NCBI RefSeq assembly: GCF_029626155.1
Contig: NZ_JARUBL010000001.1
Coordinates: 6,042,501-6,106,500 of the forward strand
DNA length: 64,000 bases
Reading direction: 5' to 3'
Origin: Solwaraspora sp. WMMD1047
Lineage (GTDB): Bacteria; Actinomycetota; Actinomycetes; Mycobacteriales; Micromonosporaceae
Position numbers and translations under genes: made by a program. Below, one piece after another: positions 16,421-26,786 of this stretch (the first letter of the stretch is position 1; every line of letters begins with the position of its first letter). Under the pieces are notes generated by a model. It saw only the letters and a program-made list of their open reading frames with translations, was not told the DNA's origin and did no database searches.

Positions 16421-17224
16421 GTGCAGCCACGTGCGGAGCTCGCCGTCATTGGCGGTTCGGGTCTCTACGCCTTACTGGAGGGTGCCACGGAGCACACCGT
16501 CCAGACACCGTACGGACCGCCATCCGACCCGATCACGATCGCCGAGGTGGCCGGCCGCTCCGTCGCGTTCCTGCCGCGGCACGGCCGGGATCATCGGCAC
16601 CCACCGCACCTGATCCCGTACCGGGCCAATGTCTGGGCGTTGCGGTCGGTGGGCGTACGCCAGATCCTGGCGCCGTGTGCGGTCGGTGGGTTGCGGCCGG
16701 AGTTGGGGCCGGGCACCTTCGTCGTGCCCGACCAGCTCATCGACCGCACCAGCGGGCGGGCGCAGACGTTCTACGACCGGGGTGCGGTGCACGTCTCGTT
16801 CGCCGATCCGTACTGCCCGACCGGGCGGGCCGGGCTGCTGGCGGCGGCCGAGGGGCGCGGCATCGGGGCGCGTGACGGCGGCACGATGGTGGTGGTCGAG
16901 GGGCCGCGTTTCTCCACCCGCGCGGAGTCGCGCTGGTACACCGCGATGGGCGGCTCGGTCATCAACATGACCGGCCACCCGGAGGCGGTCCTGGCCCGCG
17001 AGCTGGCCCTCTGCTACACCGCGATCGCGCTCGTCACCGACCTGGACGCGGGGGTGGAGAGCGGGCACGGGGTCACCCAGGAGGAGGTGTTCCGGGTGTT
17101 CGGTGAGAACACCGAGCGGCTGCGCGGGCTGCTGCTGGACGCGGTCGCCGGGCTGCCGGCCGAGCGGACCTGTCCCTGTCCACAGAGCCTGGACGGCATC
17201 ACGCTGCCGTTCGACCTGCCCTGA
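16421..17224 (+). CDS. MTAP-family purine nucleoside phosphorylase
   Basis: 267 residues from GTG 16421, with GAGGGG upstream. It contains AVIGGSGLY near the N-terminus, a phosphate-binding RHGRDHRHPPHLIPYRAN (about residues 47-64), EGPRFSTRAESRWY and VINMTGHPEAVLARELALCY. The family phosphorolyses 5'-methylthioadenosine, or purine nucleosides such as inosine, to a base and a sugar 1-phosphate. The exact substrate is not settled by these residues. Length and order match the family. It converges on the lipoprotein gene downstream with a 10-bp gap. Confidence 0.88.
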   Translation: MQPRAELAVIGGSGLYALLEGATEHTVQTPYGPPSDPITIAEVAGRSVAFLPRHGRDHRHPPHLIPYRANVWALRSVGVRQILAPCAVGGLRPELGPGTFVVPDQLIDRTSGRAQTFYDRGAVHVSFADPYCPTGRAGLLAAAEGRGIGARDGGTMVVVEGPRFSTRAESRWYTAMGGSVINMTGHPEAVLARELALCYTAIALVTDLDAGVESGHGVTQEEVFRVFGENTERLRGLLLDAVAGLPAERTCPCPQSLDGITLPFDLP

Positions 17225-17234
17225 CAGCCGGCGG

Positions 17235-18188
17235 TCAGCCGTTGGTGAGGATCAGCACCTGGCCGGTGAGCGCGTCGAGGACCGGTCGTTCGCCGAGCGG
17301 TTCGTCGAGGGTGACGGTAACCGGTTCGATCAGGAGCTGGTCGGTGCAGACCTCGCTGGATCTGGTCACCGCGCCGCCGACCAGCACCACGTCGTCGCGT
17401 TCCTGCACCAGCGGGGTGATGTTCTCGTCGCAGGCGCCGACGCCCAGCCGGTAGGTCAGCTCGGCGCCGTCGACGGCGGTCAGGTCCTGCGCGGCCACCA
17501 GCTCCGGTTCGGCCGTCTCGGCCGGCGGTGACGGCTCGGGCACGGCGGTCACCGCGCTCGGCTCGACGGCCACCCGGGCCACCTGCGCGCCCAGTTCCTC
17601 GATCGTGAAGAGCCAGGCGGGGACGGTGGCCTCGCCGCGGCTGGTGCGGAGCGTGGTGCTGCCGAGTTCGATGGCGGTGACGGTGAGCGGTATGCAGGCG
17701 TCGGAGGTGCCCGAGCTGGTCGGGTCGTCGGGGCCGCCGGTGGGTGCCGGTGGCGGCGCCGCGGGGCGCCCCGGGCAGGGTGGTGGGTCGCCGTGGTCGA
17801 TTTCCTGGTACGCCTGCGCGGCGCTCACCAGTGGCACGTCGAGGTTGCCGTCGGCGAATGTGATGGTGCCGTCGGTCGGCTGCTTCGTCGGTGGTCGGAC
17901 CTGGTCGCGGTACCAGCCGGCGGCGAACGCCTGCTTGGTGGCGTCGGTGAACTGCGCGTCGTCGCCGACCACGGTCAGGTCCTGCAACGGGACGAACCCG
18001 GTCTGCCACGCCCCTTGGTCGGTCTTCTCCTGCCACGCTGCGGCGACCTGGTTGGCGCGCTGCTCGAACGCCTCCCGGTGGGGGTCGGGGGCGGCGGTGG
18101 AGCCGTCCGTGGCCTGACCCCCGCCTTGTGCACACGCGGCCAGCATCAAGATCACCGGGATACCCAACAGGGCGGAAAAGTGGCGCAT
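17235..18188 (-). CDS. secreted lipoprotein, unknown function
   Basis: 317 residues with a lipoprotein signal: a short basic start, hydrophobic FSALLGIPVILMLAA, then the lipobox LAAC with Cys19. Downstream is an Ala/Gln-rich helix, an extended Pro-rich stretch (PPPCPGRPAAPPPAPTGGPD) and a beta-rich C-terminal domain. It is probably anchored outside the cell membrane. No enzymatic motif is seen. The ATG at 18188 is a good start for the signal peptide. It converges on the phosphorylase gene. Confidence 0.75.
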   Translation of the reverse strand: MRHFSALLGIPVILMLAACAQGGGQATDGSTAAPDPHREAFEQRANQVAAAWQEKTDQGAWQTGFVPLQDLTVVGDDAQFTDATKQAFAAGWYRDQVRPPTKQPTDGTITFADGNLDVPLVSAAQAYQEIDHGDPPPCPGRPAAPPPAPTGGPDDPTSSGTSDACIPLTVTAIELGSTTLRTSRGEATVPAWLFTIEELGAQVARVAVEPSAVTAVPEPSPPAETAEPELVAAQDLTAVDGAELTYRLGVGACDENITPLVQERDDVVLVGGAVTRSSEVCTDQLLIEPVTVTLDEPLGERPVLDALTGQVLILTNG

Positions 18189-18250
18189 GTCGGTCAGACG
18201 CCGCCGATGCTCCTCCGGTTCCCACCCGCCTCGGCGTAGTTTTCGGCCTG

Positions 18251-18290
18251 ATAGAGAAAATCCCCGGAGCGGCTACCGCCGCTCCGGGGA
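18251..18290 (-). terminator. tmRNA terminator
   Basis: A 13-bp perfect stem (18261-18273 / 18278-18290) with a 4-base loop; on the minus strand it is followed by TTTTCTCT. It starts 9 bases past the tmRNA 3' end. Confidence 0.9.
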
Positions 18291-18298
18291 CCCACCAG

Positions 18299-18671
18299 TG
18301 GAGGTGCCGGGAATCGAACCCGGGTCCTTCGCCGTCTTGTCAGGACTTCTCCGAGCGCAGCTCGCTGTGTCTCTGCTCGGCCCCTCCGATCACGCGAGCG
18401 AGTCGGTGTGACGGGCCCAGTCGCTGATTAATCTCGCCGCACGGACCCCGCGACCGGGTCCGATTGGCCAGCCTCCTAGCTGATGCCGGCTAGCTGGGTC
18501 GAAGGCACTCCCAGGCCGACAGACTTGCTACCCGCCTCAGGCGGCGAGAGCGAAGTCAGCGCGATTCTGCTTGGCGCTTATTGTTTTCCGACGACCGATT
18601 CACGAGACGACGTCGGCTTCCTCGGCTCGCTTCCCCTGACGCAACGTACAAAGTCGAAACCAGTCACCCCC
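18299..18671 (-). ncRNA. ssrA: tmRNA (transfer-messenger RNA)
   Basis: Rescues stalled ribosomes with SmpB. On the minus strand the 5' end GGGGGTGACTGGTTTCGAC and the 3' end TTCGATTCCCGGCACCTCCA form a tRNA-like acceptor arm with a G3-U70 alanine identity pair and T-arm. The tag reading frame appears to be AKQNRADFALAA followed by TGA; the FALAA ending is typical of actinobacteria. A strong terminator follows. smpB lies directly upstream on the same strand. Confidence 0.92.
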
Positions 18672-18756
18672 TCGACGGGACCGCCGGTGAGGCGGTCACC
18701 CCAAGCCTAACGCGTCCCGGCGCCGGAATCATTCCGGATACCGCCCGGCCGGCCGG

Positions 18757-19233
18757 CTAGTCCATCCCCTTGCTGCGCCGGCCGGCGGCCCGGCGGATCT
18801 CCCGCTCAGCGTCCCGCTTTGCGAGGTCTTGTCGCTTATCATACGACTTCTTGCCCTTTGCCAGGCCGATCTCGACCTTGGCCCAGCCGTCGGAGAAGTA
18901 CAGCGACAGCGGCACCAGGGTCAGCCCGCTCTCCTGGAGCTTGCCGACCAGCCGGGTGATCTCCTGCCGGTTGAGCAGCAGCTTGCGGGTCCGCCGGGGC
19001 TCGTGGTTGGTCCAGGTGCCGCGGGCGTACTCGGGGATGTGCATGCCGTGCAGGAAGAGCTCGCCGTCGCGCTCCTGGGCGAACGCGTCGACGAGCGACG
19101 CGTGCCCGGCCCGTAGCGACTTGACCTCGGTGCCGGTCAGTGCCAGCCCCGCCTCGTACGTGTCGAGGATGGCGTAGTCGTGCCGGGCCTTGCGGTTGGA
19201 GGCGACGACCTTGCGCCCCTTCTCCCGTGGCAC
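18757..19233 (-). CDS. smpB: SsrA-binding protein SmpB
   Basis: 158 residues, full length. Motifs include [86 protein letters not shown] split by the RNA-binding fold, and the basic [20 protein letters not shown] tail that sits in the ribosome mRNA channel. It binds the tRNA-like domain of tmRNA and brings it to stalled ribosomes. Its gene is immediately upstream of the tmRNA gene. Confidence 0.97.
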   Translation of the reverse strand: MPREKGRKVVASNRKARHDYAILDTYEAGLALTGTEVKSLRAGHASLVDAFAQERDGELFLHGMHIPEYARGTWTNHEPRRTRKLLLNRQEITRLVGKLQESGLTLVPLSLYFSDGWAKVEIGLAKGKKSYDKRQDLAKRDAEREIRRAAGRRSKGMD

Positions 19234-19343
19234 CAGTCCACCTCCCTCTCTCTGGGCGGCCCGCGCCGGAATCGGGCGGACAGCCGGCCAATGCTACCCG
19301 CTGTCCGCCCGATCTCCGGAACGGTTAACCCTCGCCCGTGCGA

Positions 19344-20219
19344 CTAGACCCGGAGGTAGAACCGGAGCGTGACCCACGCGGTGATCGCGCTGACCAGACC
19401 ACCGACGCCGGCCATCACCGGGAACATCAGCAGTACGCTGCTCCACTCGATCGGGGTCAGCAGGTCGGTCAGGTCCCGCAGCGAGCCGTCGAGCAGGAAG
19501 ACCTTCCCCAGGGCCAGCGCGCCGAAGCCGAGGATCGCGCCGATCAGGCCGGCGACCACCGCCTCCAGCACGAACGGGGCCTGGATGAACCAGTTGGAGG
19601 CGCCGACCAGCTTCATGACCGCGACCTCGCGCCGCTTGCTGTAGGCGGCGACCTGGATGGTGTTACCGACCAGGAGCAGGGCGGCGATCGCCATCACCGA
19701 CGCGGCGGCCAGCGCCATCGTCTGCACGGCGCCGAGGATGTCGAAGATCTTCTCCAGCAGACGGCGCTGGTCGACGATCTCGTCGATGCCCTCGGTGTCC
19801 TTGTACTTCTCGAAGATCTGGTCGTACTGCTCGGGGTTGATCAGGCGGACCCGGAACGACTCCGGGAGCTGGTCCGGGTTCACCGCGTTGACCAGGTCCG
19901 GCGCGTCCTGCCACATCTCCTTGAAGCGGGTGTACGCGTCGTCCTTGGACTCGTAGATCACGTCCCGGACCAGCGGGTCGCTCTTCAACGCGGCGTCGAG
20001 GCCGGCGCGCTGCTCCTCGGAGACCTCACCGTCGAGGAAGATCGACACCTCGATGTCCTCGTAGTACCGGTCCTTCATGCTGTCGACCTGCAGGTACATC
20101 AGACCGCTGGCGCCCAGCATGGTGAGCGACACGGCCATCGTGATGATCATCGCGATGGTCATGGTCACGTTGCGCCAGAGTCCGACCATCACCTCGGACA
20201 GGACGTATTTCAGACGCAT
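19344..20219 (-). CDS. ftsX: cell division protein FtsX
   Basis: 291 residues. A cytoplasmic N-terminus is followed by TM1 (about 20-45), a large extracellular domain (about 46-165, [20 protein letters not shown]...), then three C-terminal TM helices (starting [20 protein letters not shown]). FtsX is the permease-like partner of FtsE, signals across the membrane to peptidoglycan hydrolases and does not transport. [20 protein letters not shown] is the conserved cytoplasmic coupling loop. It lies 84 bp downstream of ftsE. Confidence 0.95.
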   Translation of the reverse strand: MRLKYVLSEVMVGLWRNVTMTIAMIITMAVSLTMLGASGLMYLQVDSMKDRYYEDIEVSIFLDGEVSEEQRAGLDAALKSDPLVRDVIYESKDDAYTRFKEMWQDAPDLVNAVNPDQLPESFRVRLINPEQYDQIFEKYKDTEGIDEIVDQRRLLEKIFDILGAVQTMALAAASVMAIAALLLVGNTIQVAAYSKRREVAVMKLVGASNWFIQAPFVLEAVVAGLIGAILGFGALALGKVFLLDGSLRDLTDLLTPIEWSSVLLMFPVMAGVGGLVSAITAWVTLRFYLRV

Positions 20220-20303
20220 CGGGGGCGTTCCTTCCGGATCTCCGCTGGGGGTCGCTCGTCGTCAGGTCGGGGCTCGTCCGCGTGGCCGCGGGGGCCGGCC
20301 GGT

Positions 20304-20984
20304 TCAGCCGTACACACCGCGCGCCTGGTCGCGCACGATGCGACCGCTCTCGATCTCGATGACGCGGCGACGCATCTGGTTCACGATGTTGGAGTCGTGC
20401 GTGACCATCACGACCGTCGTGCCGGTCCGGTTGATCCGGTCCAGCAGGCGCATGATCTCGATGGAGGTGTCCGGGTCGAGGTTTCCGGTGGGCTCGTCGG
20501 CCAGCAGGATCAACGGCCGGTTGACGAAGGCCCGGGCCACCGCGACCCGCTGCTGCTCACCGCCGGAGAGCTCGTGCGGGTAGCGGTGCTCCTTGCCACC
20601 GAGCCCGACCAGCTCCAACACCTCGGGCACGACCCGGCGGGCCACCGCCTTGGTCTTGCCGATGACCTCCAGGGCGAAGGCGACGTTCTCGTACGCCGTC
20701 CGGTTCGGCAGCAGCCGGAAGTCCTGGAAGACGCAGCCGATCGAGCGCCGGAAGTGGGGGATCTTCCAGGACCGCATCGAGGTGACGTCCTTGCTGTTGA
20801 CCATGACCCGGCCCTTGTTGGGGGTCACCTCGTGCAGCAGCAGCTTGATGATCGTCGACTTCCCGGAGCCGGATGGGCCGATGAAGAAGACGAACTCACC
20901 CTTCTCGATGCCGACGGACACGTCGTCGAGCGACGGCCGGGACGCCTTCGGGTACGTCTTCGTCACTTGCTCAAGCTGAATCAC
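20304..20984 (-). CDS. ftsE: cell division ATP-binding protein FtsE
   Basis: 226 residues. Walker [10 protein letters not shown] (about 36-44), Q-loop in [14 protein letters not shown] signature [14 protein letters not shown], Walker [14 protein letters not shown] and the H-loop VTHDSN are all intact. With FtsX it forms the FtsEX complex that couples ATP hydrolysis to cell-wall hydrolase activation at division. Order prfB-ftsE-ftsX-smpB is usual in actinobacteria. Confidence 0.97.
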   Translation of the reverse strand: MIQLEQVTKTYPKASRPSLDDVSVGIEKGEFVFFIGPSGSGKSTIIKLLLHEVTPNKGRVMVNSKDVTSMRSWKIPHFRRSIGCVFQDFRLLPNRTAYENVAFALEVIGKTKAVARRVVPEVLELVGLGGKEHRYPHELSGGEQQRVAVARAFVNRPLILLADEPTGNLDPDTSIEIMRLLDRINRTGTTVVMVTHDSNIVNQMRRRVIEIESGRIVRDQARGVYG

Positions 20985-21192
20985 GGGTGGTGAGTCTACG
21001 CGTCGTCACCGAAACGCCAAGTCCACCGGGGACCAATTCCGCCAGCATTTGTCGGAAAGGAGTAGTCGGCCGGCCCGAAGCTCACGCGCCGCTGAACCCG
21101 CGCTCACCTGCAGCGAGGGGCGAGCCGGGTTGCATCCATCACAACCCGACGGCGCCGTCACTCTCCGTCGATGGGAGCTAGCTCCTCGGTTA

Positions 21193-22308
21193 TTACTCTG
21201 CGCTAATCTGCTGCTGCTTGCGCCACCGGATGCCGGCCTCGATGAAGCTGTCCAGGTCGCCGTCGAAGACCGCGCTCGGGTTGCCGGTCTCACGCTCGGT
21301 GCGCAGGTCCTTCACCATCTGGTACGGGTGCAGCACGTACGAGCGCATCTGGTCGCCCCAGGAGCCGGCGGCGTCGGTCTTCAGGCCGTCGATCTTGGCC
21401 TGCTCCTCCTGCCGCTTGCGCTCCAGCAGCCGGGCCTGCAGCACCCGCATCGCCGACGCCTTGTTCTGCAGCTGCGACTTCTCGTTCTGGCAGGTGACCA
21501 CGATCCCGGTCGGGATGTGGGTGATCCGGACCGCGGAGTCGGTGGTGTTCACGCTCTGCCCGCCCGGCCCGGACGACCGGTAGACGTCGAAACGCAGCTC
21601 GTTCTCGGGGATCTCGATGTGGTCGGTCTGCTCGGTGACCGGCAGCACCTCGACCCCGGCGAAGCTGGTCTGCCGGCGCCCCTGGTTATCGAACGGGCTG
21701 ATCCGCACCAGCCGGTGGGTGCCCGACTCGACGCTGAGCGTGCCGTAGGCGTACGGCACCTTCACCGCGAAGGTGGCCGACTTGAGGCCCGCCTCCTCGG
21801 CGTACGAGGTTTCGTAGACCTCGGTCGGGTAGCCGTGCCGCTCGGCCCAGCGCAGGTACATCCGCAGCAGCATCTCCGCGAAGTCGGCCGCGTCCACCCC
21901 ACCCGCGCCGGCCCGGATCGCCACCAGCGCCTCCCGGGAGTCGTACTCACCGGAGAGCAGGGTGCGGACCTCCATCTCCTCGATCGCCTTGGTGAGCCCG
22001 CCGATCTCGGTCTCGACCTCGGCGAGCGCTCCCGAGTCGGACTCGGCCTCGGCCAGTTCGCGCAGCACGTGCGCGTCGTCGAGCCGCTGGCGCAGGCTTT
22101 CCAGCTTGGCGATCTCGCCGTTGACGTAGGAGAGCTTGGAGGTGACGTCCTGGGCCCGAGCCTGGTCGTCCCAGAGGTCGGGCGCGGAGGCCGCCTCCTC
22201 CAGCTTCGCCTTGTCCCGGCGCAGCCGGTCGACATCGAGGACGGCCTCGATGTTGCGGAGCGTGGCGTCAAGATCTTTGAGCTGATCGGCGAAGTCGGCA
22301 GTGGTCAC
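21193..22308 (-). CDS. prfB: peptide chain release factor 2
   Basis: 371 residues from GTG 22308 ([14 protein letters not shown], the family N-terminus); an in-frame extension to 22458 is not family-like. It has the tripeptide anticodon SPF (204-206), which reads UGA and UAA, and the catalytic GGQ (249-251). The N-terminal coiled-coil (about 1-110) precedes the two core domains. The frame is continuous, with no internal stop, so the +1 programmed frameshift of many prfB genes is absent. Confidence 0.96.
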   Translation of the reverse strand: MTTADFADQLKDLDATLRNIEAVLDVDRLRRDKAKLEEAASAPDLWDDQARAQDVTSKLSYVNGEIAKLESLRQRLDDAHVLRELAEAESDSGALAEVETEIGGLTKAIEEMEVRTLLSGEYDSREALVAIRAGAGGVDAADFAEMLLRMYLRWAERHGYPTEVYETSYAEEAGLKSATFAVKVPYAYGTLSVESGTHRLVRISPFDNQGRRQTSFAGVEVLPVTEQTDHIEIPENELRFDVYRSSGPGGQSVNTTDSAVRITHIPTGIVVTCQNEKSQLQNKASAMRVLQARLLERKRQEEQAKIDGLKTDAAGSWGDQMRSYVLHPYQMVKDLRTERETGNPSAVFDGDLDSFIEAGIRWRKQQQISAE

Positions 22309-22485
22309 AACAGTCAAGAGTACGTTGCCACCGCCGACGCCGGTCACCTGCCGGGCCGCCGAGCCTCGGCCGGCCCCCCGGGTCTCGGCACCCGACCCGG
22401 GGAGGGCACTACCACCGCTCGGCGGAGGCCCGGAACCGTGCTGCCCGCCGTCCCGCAAAGGCGGGTCGACGAGCCGATCCCGGGC

Positions 22486-23001
22486 TCAGCCGACCGGTGC
22501 CGCCTTGAGCCAGCTCAGCGCCGCCTTGTGGTACGCGACCGCGAACTCCAGGGCCGCGGCCCCGTACGAGTCGCCGGCCTTCTTGGCCTCCTTGGCCTGT
22601 TCCCGCGCCGAGGCGAGCGCCTCGGTGTGGTACTCGTTGGCCCCGGTGACCAGGGTGCGCAACTGCGGTGCCGAGTGCTGTTCACCGAACGCGACCCGGA
22701 GGGCTACCGGGTTGCGTACGGTGTCCCGCCCGGGCGTCTCGGCGAGCCAGCGGGCAAATGTCCGCTTTCCGGCCGCCGTGATCGCGTAGGGCTGACTCGA
22801 CCGGGGGCCTGGCTTGCCGAGCCGGACGAGTCCCTGCTCGGCCAGGACCGGTAGCTCCCGGTAAACCTGACTCCGTGTCATCGACCAGTACGGTGCGAGG
22901 CGCCGATCGGCGGCAGCCATCAACTGCCCGCCCGTCATCGGTCCTTCGTGGAGGAGGCCCAGCAGGGCCGCCGCCGTGGGATTGATTCCAGAATCCGCCA
23001 T
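22486..23001 (-). CDS. PadR-family transcriptional regulator
   Basis: 171 residues. The N-terminal winged helix (residues about 8-85) is PadR-type: AALLGLLHEGPMTGGQLMAA, RSQVYRELPVLAEQGLVRLG and QPYAITAAGKRTFARWLAE. The C-terminal half (about 95-171) is a helical dimerisation region with a Lys/Ala-rich stretch (ALASAREQAKEAKKAGDSYG). PadR proteins usually repress adjacent detoxification or transport genes, but no such target is adjacent. It is separate from prfB by 177 bp. Confidence 0.88.
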   Translation of the reverse strand: MADSGINPTAAALLGLLHEGPMTGGQLMAAADRRLAPYWSMTRSQVYRELPVLAEQGLVRLGKPGPRSSQPYAITAAGKRTFARWLAETPGRDTVRNPVALRVAFGEQHSAPQLRTLVTGANEYHTEALASAREQAKEAKKAGDSYGAAALEFAVAYHKAALSWLKAAPVG

Positions 23002-23266
23002 GCCCTCTACGCTGCCACTTTGTTGGCGTCGCGTCCAGGATTTGCCACTATCGGCAGCGGAGGGTGTTCCATAGTGAACTGTCCGTGCCGGACTGTCTAT
23101 TGAGGATGATCAATCTCTTGGGCCGGAAATAGCTGACAGCAGGTCAGCGAGCACGGTCAGTTAGACTCGCCGGTCATCATGCATGCGGATCATGCCGTCT
23201 CGCAGGGTTTTCCGGTTATATCCCTCTTCGAGTGTCATTTCCGGCAGACCGGATTGTGATCTTGAA

Positions 23267-24790
23267 TCACGGCATCGGTCCCGAAGTGGGCATCGGCTCG
23301 CCGACGCCAGGGAGCCAGCCGGTGGCCGGCTGGTTGATTTCTGATGGTATGCCGCTCTCGCCGGACCCGCCCTGCTCGGCCCGGGTACCGCCCGATCCGG
23401 CGCTCCCGGCTGGACCGTCGGCGCCCGATCCGGCACCGGATCCCGCCCCGGCGCTGCCAGATCCCGCCGCGGACTCCGAACCGGACCGGTCACCGACGGT
23501 CGACCCGGCCGCCGCCGGACCGCCGTCCGGACCGGCCGACGGTCCGGGCCGGACCTCGACCGAGCTGGCCGGTTCGGACGGCACCAGCCCCGCCCCGGGG
23601 TCCGTCGTGGCCGGTGCGGTGGCTCCCGGCCCGGGGCCGGCGAACTTCGCCTCCGGGCGACCCGGCCCCGGGCCGGTCCCGTCCGGACCACCGGTGAGCG
23701 CCAGCACCGTCGCGGCGGCCGCCGCCAGCAACCCGATCGGCACGACCGAGGCCGCGACCAGCCGAGACCGCCGCCCGACCCGCCGGGATGCCCGCCGGGC
23801 GACCATCCGCGCCCCCGGATCGGCCGCGTCCGGCAACCGCATCCAGGTCACGGTGCCGGCACCGATCACACCTTCGGGCGCGACCCGGACCCGGGCGGCG
23901 GCCGGCGCGCCGGCCCGCGGCCACCAGGTCACCTCGTCGGCCGGACTGGCCGGCAACGCCGGCAACCCGTCGAGCGCGGCCTCCGCGGCCCGCATCCGGG
24001 CGGCGATCACCCCGGCGGGTGGGCGGCGGCCGGGCTCCGCCGACATGCAGTCCTCGATCGCCGTCCAGAGCACCGGCGGCAGGCCCGGCACCGGCACCGG
24101 CGCGCAGCGCCCGTGCCGGCTCAGCACCTCCGCCGGCGAGCCGCCCCGGTACGGGCTACGGCCGGCGAGCAGTTCGAACAGCACGATGCCGAGCGCGTAC
24201 ACGTCGGTGGCCGGCGTCGGCCGCTCCCCCGCCACCACCTCCGGTGCCACGTACTCCGGGGTGGCCTGGGTCGCCCAGGTCTGGCTGACCACACCGGTCC
24301 GGCGGGCGGCTCCGAAGTCGATCAGCCGGACCGGACCGCGGTGCGGGATCAGCAGGTTGCCGGGCTTGACGTCACCGTGCACCACCCCCCGGCCGTGCAG
24401 GTACGCGAGCGTCTCCGCGGCCTGGGCGATCACATCGGCCGCCACGGCCGGCGGGACCGGGCCACGGCGGCGCAGCCGGTTCCGCAGGTCCTCGCCCTCG
24501 ATGAATTCGAGCACCAGGGCGCGGCGACCGTCGTACTCGACGCTGTCCAGCCAGCGGACCACCCCCGGATGGTCCAGGTCCGCCAGGATCGCCCCCTCGG
24601 CGGCGAACGCCGCCACCAGGTCCGGCTGGGCCGCCGCCTCGGGGCGGAGCACCTTCATCGCCACCCGGGCACCGGTACGCCGGTCGACGGCCCGCCAGAC
24701 CGACCCGATCGCACCCTGGGCGATCTCCCGCTCCGGCTCGTACCGGTTCGCCGGCTCCGCTGTGGTCTGCCCGACGGCTGTGGTCTGCAT
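23267..24790 (-). CDS. membrane-anchored Ser/Thr protein kinase
   Basis: 507 residues from ATG 24790, with GGGGAGG six bases upstream. The kinase domain covers about residues 15-270: the glycine loop is AQGAIGSVW (first Gly replaced by Ala), the VAIK lysine is in RVAMKVL, the catalytic loop is HGDVKPGN (HRD arginine replaced by Gly, so a non-RD kinase), and DFG is in LIDFGAAR. It ends in a single TM helix (VAASVVPIGLLAAAAATVLAL) and a long Gly/Ser/Pro-rich external tail without PASTA repeats. It probably phosphorylates cytosolic proteins in response to an unknown cue. Confidence 0.92.
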   Translation of the reverse strand: MQTTAVGQTTAEPANRYEPEREIAQGAIGSVWRAVDRRTGARVAMKVLRPEAAAQPDLVAAFAAEGAILADLDHPGVVRWLDSVEYDGRRALVLEFIEGEDLRNRLRRRGPVPPAVAADVIAQAAETLAYLHGRGVVHGDVKPGNLLIPHRGPVRLIDFGAARRTGVVSQTWATQATPEYVAPEVVAGERPTPATDVYALGIVLFELLAGRSPYRGGSPAEVLSRHGRCAPVPVPGLPPVLWTAIEDCMSAEPGRRPPAGVIAARMRAAEAALDGLPALPASPADEVTWWPRAGAPAAARVRVAPEGVIGAGTVTWMRLPDAADPGARMVARRASRRVGRRSRLVAASVVPIGLLAAAAATVLALTGGPDGTGPGPGRPEAKFAGPGPGATAPATTDPGAGLVPSEPASSVEVRPGPSAGPDGGPAAAGSTVGDRSGSESAAGSGSAGAGSGAGSGADGPAGSAGSGGTRAEQGGSGESGIPSEINQPATGWLPGVGEPMPTSGPMP

Positions 24791-24904
24791 GGCGGCCTCC
24801 CCTCGCACCTGGCGCTCAGGTTAGGTGCGGGGGGAGGGCCGCAACCCCGGGTCGGACCGGCCTTGGCACGAACCCGGGAGGGGTCGACCGGGACCGGACG
24901 GGGA

Positions 24905-26533
24905 TCAGTCCATGTGCGGGTACCGGTGGTCGGTGGCCGGCACGAAGGTCTCCTTGATCGTGCGAGGCGACATCCACCGGGCGATGTTGTGCCAGGAGCC
25001 GGCCTTGTCGTTCGTGCCGCTGGCCCGGGCACCGCCGAACGGCTGCTGGCCGACCACGGCACCGGTCGGCTTGTCGTTGACGTAGAAGTTGCCGGCCGCG
25101 TACCGCAGGGTGGCGCTCGCCCGCTCGATCACCCGCCGGTCGGTCGCGAAGATCGAGCCGGTCAGGGCGTACGGGGCGATGGCCTCGGCCTGCGCCACCA
25201 CCTCGTCGAACCGGTCGTCGTCGAAGACGTGTACGCCGAGGATCGGTCCGAAGTACTCGGTGGTGAAGACCTCGTGCGCGGGATCGTCGCACTCCACCAC
25301 GGTGGGACGGACGAACCAGCCGACCGAGTCGTCGGCGCTGCCGCCGGCCACCACCCGGCAGCTCGCCGCATTCTTGATCATGTCGAGGGCGGCGGTGTGC
25401 CGGGCGAACGCCCGGGCGTCGATGACCGCCCCGCCGAAGTTGGCGAAGTCGGTCACGTCGCCGTACCGCAGCCCGTCGGCGGTCGCCGCCAGCCGGTCCC
25501 GCAGCCCGCCCGTCCACAGCGACCGCGGCAGGTACGCCCGCGAGGCCGCCGAGCACTTCTGGCCCTGGTATTCGTAGGCGCCCCGGACCAGGGCGGTGTG
25601 CAGGGCGTCCACGTCGGCGCTGGGGTGGGCGATGACGAAGTCCTTACCACCGGTCTCCCCCACCAGCCGCGGGTAGCTGCGGTAGCCGGCGATGTTCTCC
25701 CCCACCGTCCGCCACAGGTGCTGGAACACCTTCGTCGAGCCGGTGAAGTGGATTCCGGCCAGGTCGGGATCGGCCAGCACCACCTCGCTCACCTCGATCC
25801 CGTGCCCGGTGACCAGGTTGATCACCCCGGGCGGCAGGCCGGCGGCCGCGAACAGCCGCATCGTGAAGTGCGCCGCGAACTGCTGGGTCGGTGCCGGCTT
25901 CCAGACCACGGTGTTGCCGACCAGGGCGGGGGCGGCCGGCAGGTTCGCCGCGATCGCGGTGAAGTTGAACGGGGTGATCGCGTAGACGAAACCCTCCAGC
26001 GGCCGGTGGTCGAACCGGTTCCAGACGCCCGGCGAGGAGATCGGCTGCTCGGCCAGGAGCCGACGGGCGAAGTGCACGTTGAACCGCAGAAAGTCGATCA
26101 GCTCGCAGGCCGCGTCGATCTCGGCCTGGACCACGGTCTTGGACTGGCCGAGCATGGTCGCCGCGTTGAGGGTGTCCCGCCACGGCCCGGCGAGCAGGTC
26201 GGCCGCCCGGAGAAAGACCGCAGCCCGGTCTTCGAAGGACAAATCACGCCACATCGGCGCGGCTTCCTTGGCGGCCGTCACCGCCGCCCGCGCATCGGCG
26301 TTGGTTGCGTTGTGGGTGACCCCCAGCACATGCTGGTGCCGGTGCGGCGCTACGACGTCGATCGCGGCACCTCCGCCCATCCGTTCCCGCCCGCCGATGG
26401 TCATCGGCAGGTCCAGCCGCTCGGCGGCCAGCTCGTCGAGCCGGCGGCGCAGGCTGTCGCGCTCGGCGCTGCCCGGCGAATAGTCGCGGACCGGCTCGTT
26501 ACGGGGCTCGGGTACGGCAAAGACGGCGTCCAT
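24905..26533 (-). CDS. pruA: L-glutamate gamma-semialdehyde dehydrogenase (P5C dehydrogenase)
   Basis: 542 residues from ATG 26533, the usual N-terminus MDAVFAVPEPRNEPVRDY; an upstream extension to 26725 is not family-like. It oxidises glutamate semialdehyde (from proline) to glutamate using NAD. Catalytic Cys327 is in EYQGQKCSAA, Glu293 is in VGETGGKDFV, and the C-terminal GGARASGTNDKAGSWHNI is typical of group-IV P5C dehydrogenases. No proline dehydrogenase gene is adjacent in the window. Upstream of the kinase on the same strand. Confidence 0.93.
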   Translation of the reverse strand: MDAVFAVPEPRNEPVRDYSPGSAERDSLRRRLDELAAERLDLPMTIGGRERMGGGAAIDVVAPHRHQHVLGVTHNATNADARAAVTAAKEAAPMWRDLSFEDRAAVFLRAADLLAGPWRDTLNAATMLGQSKTVVQAEIDAACELIDFLRFNVHFARRLLAEQPISSPGVWNRFDHRPLEGFVYAITPFNFTAIAANLPAAPALVGNTVVWKPAPTQQFAAHFTMRLFAAAGLPPGVINLVTGHGIEVSEVVLADPDLAGIHFTGSTKVFQHLWRTVGENIAGYRSYPRLVGETGGKDFVIAHPSADVDALHTALVRGAYEYQGQKCSAASRAYLPRSLWTGGLRDRLAATADGLRYGDVTDFANFGGAVIDARAFARHTAALDMIKNAASCRVVAGGSADDSVGWFVRPTVVECDDPAHEVFTTEYFGPILGVHVFDDDRFDEVVAQAEAIAPYALTGSIFATDRRVIERASATLRYAAGNFYVNDKPTGAVVGQQPFGGARASGTNDKAGSWHNIARWMSPRTIKETFVPATDHRYPHMD

Positions 26534-26786
26534 CGCATGCTCCTGGGTCGACTCGACAGCGTTGGCGGCAGCGGACCCGCTGGCGCCGGCCGGTCGGCCG
26601 GACACCGTCGCCCACGGTCCCGGAAGTGCCGGGTACCGGGGGGCGGGACCTGGCGCAATCCTCGCACGGTGGCGCGGACCCGGGTCGGACGTCCCGCGTA
26701 CCCTGTGAGACCGGCGGCCCGCCACCGCCGCACCCCCGCTTCAGGCCGCCCAGCAGCGCGGTCGGGCACCCGCTGAAGGGGAGACG

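Noticed and set aside
22229-22308. Programmed frameshift at the start of prfB
   Set aside because: The frame is open from GTG 22308 with no in-frame stop, so no frameshift is needed.
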